Origin: Candidatus Poseidoniales archaeon
Lineage (GTDB): Archaea > Thermoplasmatota > Poseidoniia > Poseidoniales > Poseidoniaceae
NCBI GenBank assembly: GCA_003602535.1
Contig: QQSA01000072.1
Span: 1-5,242 of the forward strand
Length of the DNA: 5,242 nucleotides
Direction of reading: 5' to 3'
Position numbers and translations under genes: made by a program
In this document: positions 1-5,242 of the stretch, in pieces
Position numbering within the stretch: position 1 is the stretch's first letter
Layout of the letters: the number at the start of each line of letters is the position of its first letter
The notes under the pieces: generated by a model
The model's input: only the letters and a program-made list of their open reading frames with translations
Told to the model about the DNA's origin: nothing
The model's database searches: none

Positions 1-1604
1 GCTTGGGCTAGTACCTTCTTTGCTTCCTCGATGGCAGCGGGCCATAATCCACGAATTGCCATTTCAATCATTCTGGCACGACTTTTTGCCATTCTAACAA
101 TCGCTTCATCTTCACCAATAGATCTTCTTTGGAATCTTACTAAGCCATCGACATCATTTCGCAATGCTGCTTCATCGATTAAGTCAAACATCCAATTGCC
201 ACCGCCACTCATGATTGCACCTTCACGGCGTTGATCTGGATTAAGATCGAATTTCAGATTCCTAAGTTGATTGAATTTAGCGATTGAAAGTATCCAAGTC
301 ATCAGGAAAATAGCTTGACCTACTGCAATGAAAATCCATGTTACAAGCAATCGATTCTTTTCATCAAAACCATTTGATTCAAACCATTCAATGAAAGGCA
401 TCAAGTCTCCGAATTCCTTGTAGCAAACAAGAATCAATAGTAATGCGGTATAACCACTGAATCCTGCAAATGCGAAGTAAAGAATCCTGGACTGTGCACG
501 CTCTTCAGAACGAATTTCTCTTGGAGTTGCTAAAATTACACCGCCCAATCCGCCAAACGACTGTCCTCCAAGGAATAAGTTTCTAATTAATTCAAATATG
601 AAAGCAAGACCGACAATTGCGATGTTTAGAGAAAGATAAGCCGCTAAAACTTCTGGTAAACTTTTGAGAGCCTCCCATTCAGCAAGTAGTGGGTTTTCCT
701 GAATCTGAAGATACACTTGATGTCCTAATATTCCACCGTAATTCAGAATCTCTTGAGAATTTTCAGGACGGTTTACCATGACATAAATTACTGTAACAAT
801 CCCATTGATTGCAGTAATAGGCATAGTTAGCAAGAACAGAATCAGAATAAATGCGAATGCTCTTCCGACAAAACTCAATTTTTTGGCATCGATAGGATTC
901 GGCCTACCAAGCCAAGTTCGGTATTTTCCAATCATCAGCATATTCCATGATGCGCCCATAATTCTTCCATATGCAAGAATTGTTGGTCCCATGAAAACAA
1001 GACAAGCGATAGCAATAGCCAGAGGTTTTTGCGATTTATCTAATTCTGGAACCAAGAAGATGTAAGTTGCAATCGATACAATGAACAGACCAATCAATGT
1101 TCCTGACCTACGGAAGAATAATCTGAAAATTTTTGTTTTACCGATCCCTATTCTTCGACCAACCAATTGTCCATTCAATGATTCCCAAGGAGAAATTAAG
1201 ATTGGAATCATAACCAATAATCCCATTAACATCAAATTTGGAAGATAATATACATCGGGATCGAAAATAAGTTCAGCAATAAGTAGCAATACGCCAGTCA
1301 TAGCCATCATGTAAAGTGCGATTGCAAAACCTACATTCTGCAACCCAAGCAGGCGCTTTACTCCGCCTCGCCCTTTTGTCAAACCATGTACTTCGTAAAG
1401 ACCATCATCAATCTCAAAACCTACTTGCAATCCAGACAATTGGGTTGGAATCATCCACTTCCAAAGAACAATTGCAGTGGTAAAAGCAATCAAAAATGGG
1501 AAAAAGTGGTTTAATGAAATATTTGAGGGATTTTCGATAGTGCTTGCACTAACTACTGGAACCAGTAGTATGCATGCGAAGCATGCGAGAACGAACCTCC
1601 TCAT
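1..1604 (-). CDS. Multi-pass membrane protein of unknown function with N-terminal signal peptide (3' end outside window)
   Basis: I do not recognise this gene. Reading the minus strand from an ATG at 1604 gives 534 codons without a stop up to the left edge, so the C-terminus is missing. A TAG at 1616-1614 lies just upstream in frame, and no ATG, GTG or TTG lies between, so the start is well fixed. Residues 1-20 look like a signal peptide (Met-Arg-Arg, a hydrophobic core, then Val-Ser-Ala). About nine or ten hydrophobic segments follow, near 35-52, 91-112, 121-138, 166-186, 194-213, 248-275 (one long or two short), 319-338, 376-395 and 418-441. Basic stretches between them, such as those around 149-166, suggest cytoplasmic loops. 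From about 443 onward the chain is charged, probably helical and probably cytoplasmic; its last visible part (about 505-534) could start a helical-repeat region, but that is a guess. No catalytic motif is visible. It starts 26 bases after the aminotransferase stop, so co-transcription is likely. I am sure of the reading frame and membrane character, not of any function. Confidence 0.85.
   Translation of the reverse strand, partial: MRRFVLACFACILLVPVVSASTIENPSNISLNHFFPFLIAFTTAIVLWKWMIPTQLSGLQVGFEIDDGLYEVHGLTKGRGGVKRLLGLQNVGFAIALYMMAMTGVLLLIAELIFDPDVYYLPNLMLMGLLVMIPILISPWESLNGQLVGRRIGIGKTKIFRLFFRRSGTLIGLFIVSIATYIFLVPELDKSQKPLAIAIACLVFMGPTILAYGRIMGASWNMLMIGKYRTWLGRPNPIDAKKLSFVGRAFAFILILFLLTMPITAINGIVTVIYVMVNRPENSQEILNYGGILGHQVYLQIQENPLLAEWEALKSLPEVLAAYLSLNIAIVGLAFIFELIRNLFLGGQSFGGLGGVILATPREIRSEERAQSRILYFAFAGFSGYTALLLILVCYKEFGDLMPFIEWFESNGFDEKNRLLVTWIFIAVGQAIFLMTWILSIAKFNQLRNLKFDLNPDQRREGAIMSGGGNWMFDLIDEAALRNDVDGLVRFQRRSIGEDEAIVRMAKSRARMIEMAIRGLWPAAIEEAKKVLAQ
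1572..1588. repeat. Short 9-base tandem repeat that can also fold as a hairpin, inside a signal-peptide coding region
   Basis: GCATGC occurs at 1572-1577 and again at 1581-1586 with GAA between. Read one way this is a 9-base tandem repeat of almost two copies. Because GCATGC is its own reverse complement, it is also an inverted repeat with a 6-base stem and 3-base loop. It encodes Ala-Cys-Phe-Ala-Cys at residues 7-11 of the left-edge membrane protein, in the core of its signal peptide, starting about 18 bases after the start codon. It may be only a coding coincidence, though an mRNA hairpin this close to the start could affect initiation. Confidence 0.5.
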
Positions 1605-1630
1605 CAGAGGTGCCTATAACAACGACTTCA

Positions 1631-2842
1631 TCACTTCTTCGCCGACCTGTGACGTTGAAGAAATGCATCTATTCTATCGAATGCTGTATTCAATGTATTC
1701 AAATCAGCCAAGTAAACTATACGAATATGGCCTGCTCCTTTTTCAGGAGAAAAGCCGCTACCATGTACAACTAATACATGCTCTTCATGCAATAATCCAA
1801 GAACGAATTGTTTGTCATCATTGGCCCAAATGTCATCTGTTAATCTCGCAAACAAGTAGAATGCACCACCTGGTGCTTCAACTTCTATGCCATCAATTGA
1901 AGCGATTCTATCGAGACATAACTGACGACGTGCTTGAACTTTCGACAAATAATCATTCATCCAACCTTTATCTCCCTTCAAGCCAGCTAGATATCCTAGT
2001 TGAGCGGGAGTGCTAGCGCACAAACGCGAACGCAATAGTCTCTCGATACCATCTCTCACATCTACTAGAACATCTGTTGGATCGTGAATTGCTAAGTAAC
2101 CAATTCGCCAGCCAGGAGCATAGTATACCTTTGAGACACCATTAAGTGAAAAAACTGGAACATCTTTTGACAGAGATGCAACTGATACTTGCTTTCCACT
2201 GAAGTCCAACGCATCATATATTTCATCAGCTACAATCATGCAATTAGGCCATTTTTTGGCAATGTCTAACAACTTAGAGATTTCATCTTCCCCAGCGACA
2301 TTTCCAGTTGGATTGTTCGGATTAATCAGTACCAATAATCGGACATTTTCATCCATTTTTGATTCAATATCATCCAAATCTATTGACCAGCCATCATCAG
2401 ATTTCAAAGCATATTCAACAGTAGAGGCGCCATACATTTGTGGATAAGCCATGTAAGGAGGATAGTGAGGTCCAGGAGCCAAGACTTTGGTTCCCTTTTC
2501 TAGCGTTGCTGCAAAAATTATCTGAAGCGCTTCTGTTACACCATGGCAAACATAAACATCGTCTTTGCTGCAATTCCATCCCTTTGATGTTTCATCATCG
2601 GCAATTGCCTCTCGTAAATCTGGCAATCCATAAGAGGGAGAATATCCATTATTTCCATCCAATAATCCTGCACGATACGCCTCAACCATGTGCGGAGGCG
2701 TAGGTAAACCAGGGTATGCTATTGGGTCACCAATATTCAATTTGATAATATTATGGCCTTCCGATTCGAGTTTAGTTGCAGGTACCACAACATCTCGAAT
2801 TGCATATTCGATAGTCGATGCTCTAGAAGAGACCGGTATCAT
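1631..2842 (-). CDS. Alanine aminotransferase-type class I/II PLP aminotransferase
   Basis: This 403-residue protein is a complete fold-type I, PLP-dependent aminotransferase. It most likely catalyses alanine + 2-oxoglutarate to pyruvate + glutamate in the cytoplasm. Visible landmarks in order are: Tyr-Ala-Ile-Arg-Asp-Val near 13-18; Asn-Ile-Gly-Asp-Pro at 36-40; Tyr67 in a Tyr-Ser-Pro-Ser-Tyr-Gly segment; the phosphate-binding Gly-Val-Thr-Glu-Ala at 101-105; His-Tyr-Pro-Pro-Tyr at 126-130; Asn-Pro-Asn-Asn-Pro-Thr-Gly at 174-180; Asp206 and Tyr209, which contact the PLP pyridine ring; Ser-Lys at 237-238 with Lys238 as the Schiff-base lysine; Arg246 for the phosphate; and Arg374 in Gly-His-Ile-Arg for the substrate carboxylate. 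The N-terminus and the Asn-Gly-Val-Ser-Lys-Val-Tyr segment resemble archaeal alanine aminotransferases as I remember them. The family is certain. The substrate is likely but not proven, and an aspartate, aromatic or other amino donor remains possible. The ATG overlaps the EVE stop by ATGA, and GGGTGGAG lies just upstream. Confidence 0.95.
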   Translation of the reverse strand: MIPVSSRASTIEYAIRDVVVPATKLESEGHNIIKLNIGDPIAYPGLPTPPHMVEAYRAGLLDGNNGYSPSYGLPDLREAIADDETSKGWNCSKDDVYVCHGVTEALQIIFAATLEKGTKVLAPGPHYPPYMAYPQMYGASTVEYALKSDDGWSIDLDDIESKMDENVRLLVLINPNNPTGNVAGEDEISKLLDIAKKWPNCMIVADEIYDALDFSGKQVSVASLSKDVPVFSLNGVSKVYYAPGWRIGYLAIHDPTDVLVDVRDGIERLLRSRLCASTPAQLGYLAGLKGDKGWMNDYLSKVQARRQLCLDRIASIDGIEVEAPGGAFYLFARLTDDIWANDDKQFVLGLLHEEHVLVVHGSGFSPEKGAGHIRIVYLADLNTLNTAFDRIDAFLQRHRSAKK

Positions 2843-3300
2843 TGAACTCCACCCATCCTACAAATTTCCTCATATTGATCTTGGGAAACAGGTTGCACAG
2901 AAAGCCTTTGACCCCTTTGAACCAATGGCATATCTTCTAGTGCAGGGTTAGCTTTGATATCTGCAAGACTAACCATATTCATCTCTTTGACGGGCTTTAT
3001 GTCCACCATCATCCACCTAGGATTTTCAGGTGTTGATTTCTCATCAAAATACTTACTATTCGGATCCCAAGATGTGTGATCAGGATATCCTTCACGACAT
3101 ACTTTAGCAATCCCGGCAACATGAGGAGGTTTAGTATTAGAATGATAAAATAGAACAAAATCCCCAAGTTTCAAATCATCACGCATCATGTTTCTAGCTT
3201 GATAATTACGTACTCCGTCCCAATGGGTTTTACCATCCGCAATCAATTGAGAAAACGGATAGACATCGGGCTCGGACTTCATCAACCAGTACCGGACCAT
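2839..3300 (-). CDS. EVE domain-containing protein (thymocyte nuclear protein 1-like)
   Basis: This small cytoplasmic protein of 153 residues is essentially one EVE domain, a PUA-like fold. The family includes human THYN1 and many stand-alone bacterial and archaeal proteins, and its members are known or predicted to bind modified bases in DNA or RNA. Counting from the ATG at 3300, the hallmarks are: Tyr-Trp-Leu-Met-Lys-Ser-Glu-Pro-Asp at 4-12; Trp-Asp-Gly-Val-Arg-Asn-Tyr-Gln-Ala-Arg-Asn at 27-37; Phe-Tyr-His-Ser-Asn at 51-55; Trp-Asp-Pro-Asn-Ser-Lys-Tyr-Phe-Asp at 78-86; and Leu-Ser-Val-Gln-Pro-Val-Ser at 133-139. Length and all these blocks are normal for the family, so the gene is intact. 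A GTG at 3306 would add two residues. I prefer the ATG because family members usually begin a few residues before Tyr-Trp-Leu-Met-Lys, but neither start has a well-placed ribosome site. The stop overlaps the aminotransferase start. The biological target is not known from the sequence. Confidence 0.95.
   Translation of the reverse strand: MVRYWLMKSEPDVYPFSQLIADGKTHWDGVRNYQARNMMRDDLKLGDFVLFYHSNTKPPHVAGIAKVCREGYPDHTSWDPNSKYFDEKSTPENPRWMMVDIKPVKEMNMVSLADIKANPALEDMPLVQRGQRLSVQPVSQDQYEEICRMGGVQ
2847..2854 (-). promoter_or_regulatory. Ribosome binding site of the aminotransferase gene
   Basis: On the minus strand GGGTGGAG is followed by four bases (TTCA) and the ATG at 2842. The GGAG core at 2850-2847 matches a Shine-Dalgarno sequence, with slightly short spacing. 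It lies inside the last codons of the EVE gene (Met-Gly-Gly-Val-Gln, stop). It supports the ATG at 2842 as the true start and re-initiation by ribosomes finishing the EVE gene. Confidence 0.55.
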
Positions 3301-3331
3301 GTACACTCGTCAGGGTGGCATCCCTTAGAGT

Positions 3332-5242
3332 TCACCATGCATCGCCATGATCAGGAATGAGAGTTGCGTCAACAGCATCGATATCACCTCTAGATGCAAC
3401 ACGTCCTAAGCCAAGCTTTCTGGCCATGGAAGATGAACCTCCGGACGATCCGATTCCTAACTCTTCCAATAGTACGAATATTGCTGGTAATAGAATAAGT
3501 GCACTTGCAGCAGCTATCCAAAGTAAAATTATGATTACCGTAATGAACGGTTTGATTTCAGGAATAGGAATCTGATATGCTGTAATCATACCTAAAGTGG
3601 TCACTGTCGCTGCTTCGAATAGAGACATACCCGTGCTCACAGTCGAAGTCCTAATCGCTTCAATACCTCCTCCCAATTCGCGTATACGATTGGCTATGTG
3701 AATAGAGAAATCGACACCGACCCCCACCAAAATAGAACCAATCATTACTGTTACTAGAGATAAAGAAACATCCATCTGCCACATCACTAACCATTGAAGA
3801 GCAACAGTGGCAATAACAGGAGCAGTTGTCCATAATGAGAATCTAATATCCTTGAATACTATAGCCAATGTCATCAATGTCAAAATAACTGCGAAACCAA
3901 GAGAAGACCATTGGCTGCTGACAATCATTTCGTTTACTGCAATAGCAGTAGCTGCGACACCAGTTAACTCTCCTGAATCGATATTTCCTTTGTGGTTATT
4001 AGATGAATATTCATTCACTTTAGCAACTGCATCAGTTGTTTCTGCAACAGGTACGAATGGCATATCAACATAGATCAAATTCCGTGAATAATCATCAGAT
4101 ATAAACAGGCCTCTTGTTTCATCGGTAAGACTAGAGTAGAATACATCGAGAAGGAACCTCTCAGCAACTGTGTTTTCTGTGCCATTAGCACGTGGAGCAG
4201 TCAGTAATTCCCAGAAGGTCAAATCATCTGCAAATTCTCTATTCAGATAAGGTTCCAAACCATCTCTTAGTTCATCAGGAACAAGTGGATTGTCTGTTAT
4301 GTTATACAGTGGAGCTCCACTCCCATTTACACCAACACCTACAGATTTCATCAAGAACACAATACTAACAGCAGTAGTCTGATCTATCGTATTCAGTTCA
4401 TTTTCCAAATCGGAAATACCCAGCAATTTTTCTACTGGTTCAGATTCTTCAATGGGTGATTCTCCAGAAATATCCCCCTCTATTAGAATCATTCCAACTT
4501 GACCAGCGTTAAAATCACTAGAATACTCTTTCATTGTAATTACTGAAGGTTCATCTTCAGGTGCCATACCTAAAAGATCGATGTTTTCTTCTACATTCTC
4601 TTGTCCCCAGAATCCAGACACAAATATCAGTACCATGAAGAAAGCGATTACTGCTTTCGAATAATTAATTGGAACTTGAACTACTTTCTCGAAAACAGGC
4701 AGTGGTGGATGTTTGGGCTTTCGAAGATCTAGCAATAATGTTAGATTTGGAACCATTGTCATCGTTAGGAAATATACGATTACAATACCACCTGAAAGTG
4801 CGATTCCAACAGTTTCAATAGGTTTCATTGGAGTAAATGTTAGAGAAATGAAACCGATAACAGTCGTAACAGCCGATAAGAATACAGCACGTCCTGTTGA
4901 AGCCAATGATTGCCTTATTTTCTCATCTTTAGTACCAGTTTCTTCGGCATAACGATTGGTAATATGCAATCCATAAGACACACCTAAAGCAAGCAATATA
5001 GGTCCGACAATAATTACCGTCATCGTCACTTCATAACCGGTATAACCCATTAATCCCAAAGTCCAGAATACAGAACAAAGAGTAGGCAATCCTGCAATTA
5101 TAACTACCTTAATTCCTTGAATTGGTCTCCATGAACCTGTCTGTAATACATCAGAATGGAAAACGAATAGACCAAGAGCCACCAGTACAATTGCAAGTGG
5201 GAAGATTTGCCAAAACAACTTGAAAGAAAATTCAGTTACAGC
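3332..5242 (-). CDS. RND superfamily exporter, MMPL type (5' end outside window)
   Basis: This is the C-terminal 636 residues of a large membrane exporter of the RND/MMPL type, driven in this superfamily by an ion gradient. The frame is open to the right edge, so the true start lies beyond it; a TTG at 5218 is internal and should not be taken as the start. Counting from the first visible codon, hydrophobic segments lie near 10-28, 45-66, 70-93, 117-136, 144-164, 195-212, 446-463, 468-488, 492-515, 537-556 and 565-593. That is eleven of the usual twelve, so the first segment and the first large external domain are missing. The second external domain spans about 213-440 and carries a few Asn-X-Ser/Thr sites. 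The two halves show paired motifs: Gly-Val-Ser-Tyr-Gly-Leu-His at 87-93 and Gly-Val-Gly-Val-Asp-Phe-Ser-Ile-His at 507-515. A Ser/Gly-rich linker and polar tail (about 596-636) follow the last helix. The cargo is unknown; lipids or other hydrophobic molecules are common in the family. The stop is 25 bases before the EVE gene's earliest possible start. Confidence 0.93.
   Translation of the reverse strand, partial: AVTEFSFKLFWQIFPLAIVLVALGLFVFHSDVLQTGSWRPIQGIKVVIIAGLPTLCSVFWTLGLMGYTGYEVTMTVIIVGPILLALGVSYGLHITNRYAEETGTKDEKIRQSLASTGRAVFLSAVTTVIGFISLTFTPMKPIETVGIALSGGIVIVYFLTMTMVPNLTLLLDLRKPKHPPLPVFEKVVQVPINYSKAVIAFFMVLIFVSGFWGQENVEENIDLLGMAPEDEPSVITMKEYSSDFNAGQVGMILIEGDISGESPIEESEPVEKLLGISDLENELNTIDQTTAVSIVFLMKSVGVGVNGSGAPLYNITDNPLVPDELRDGLEPYLNREFADDLTFWELLTAPRANGTENTVAERFLLDVFYSSLTDETRGLFISDDYSRNLIYVDMPFVPVAETTDAVAKVNEYSSNNHKGNIDSGELTGVAATAIAVNEMIVSSQWSSLGFAVILTLMTLAIVFKDIRFSLWTTAPVIATVALQWLVMWQMDVSLSLVTVMIGSILVGVGVDFSIHIANRIRELGGGIEAIRTSTVSTGMSLFEAATVTTLGMITAYQIPIPEIKPFITVIIILLWIAAASALILLPAIFVLLEELGIGSSGGSSSMARKLGLGRVASRGDIDAVDATLIPDHGDAW

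Noticed and set aside
1134..1160. A Gly-Ile-Gly-Lys-Thr stretch in the left-edge membrane protein, like a P-loop
   Set aside because: The first glycine of the Walker A pattern is out of place (Arg instead), and the stretch lies in a basic loop between membrane helices with no Walker B partner.
1581..1604. A possible lipoprotein signal with Cys8 of the left-edge membrane protein
   Set aside because: The cysteine is too near the N-terminus and the preceding Val-Leu-Ala is a poor lipobox; Val-Ser-Ala at 18-20 is a better cleavage site.
1605..1630. A TATA-like TTATAG before the left-edge membrane protein
   Set aside because: It lies less than 20 bases from the ATG, too close for an archaeal TATA box even with a leaderless transcript, and the flanking bases show no BRE-like purine run.
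1477..2016. A 179-codon open frame on the plus strand
   Set aside because: It lies opposite the 3' part of the aminotransferase and the 5' part of the left-edge membrane protein, both of which have clear protein-level support. Its own product has no recognisable motif and an odd His/Cys/Leu-rich composition typical of an antisense shadow.
2238..2951. Several plus-strand open frames of 69-87 codons
   Set aside because: They are antisense to the aminotransferase and EVE genes and have no recognisable domain or supported start.
3312..3325. A small inverted repeat (AGGG, six-base loop, CCCT) between the exporter and EVE genes
   Set aside because: The stem is only four base pairs and no T-run follows on the minus strand, so it does not support a terminator or riboswitch.

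Overview
All four genes in this window lie on the minus strand, so transcription runs from the right edge to the left. The order is: an RND/MMPL-type membrane exporter missing its start (5242 to 3332), an EVE-domain protein (about 3300 to 2839), an alanine-aminotransferase-type PLP enzyme (2842 to 1631), and a multi-pass membrane protein of unknown function that runs off the left edge (1604 to 1). Base composition is roughly 40% G+C, estimated from a few lines counted by eye. The window is almost entirely coding: the only gaps are 25 and 26 bases, and the EVE and aminotransferase genes share a 4-base ATGA overlap. There is no RNA gene, mobile element, CRISPR array or convincing terminator.

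The likely host is a free-living, gene-dense archaeon, with a Poseidoniales-like (Marine Group II) euryarchaeon as first guess. The aminotransferase resembles archaeal alanine aminotransferases such as the Pyrococcus enzyme as I remember it. The exporter is of the two-fold repeated type common in Euryarchaeota. Tightly packed same-strand genes with unrelated functions fit a streamlined marine genome. None of this is proof, because EVE proteins and RND exporters are also widespread in bacteria and no rRNA or other marker gene is present.

The arrangement looks like one transcription unit, but the products do not form an obvious pathway. The exporter and the left-edge protein are membrane proteins. 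The aminotransferase is central amino-acid metabolism (pyruvate/alanine and glutamate/2-oxoglutarate). The EVE protein is a small PUA-like protein whose family binds modified bases in nucleic acids. The closest link is the translational coupling of EVE and aminotransferase.

I see no strong sign of a new system. The items most worth a second look are the unrecognised membrane protein at the left edge, the unequal relay motifs in the two halves of the exporter, and the EVE/aminotransferase coupling.
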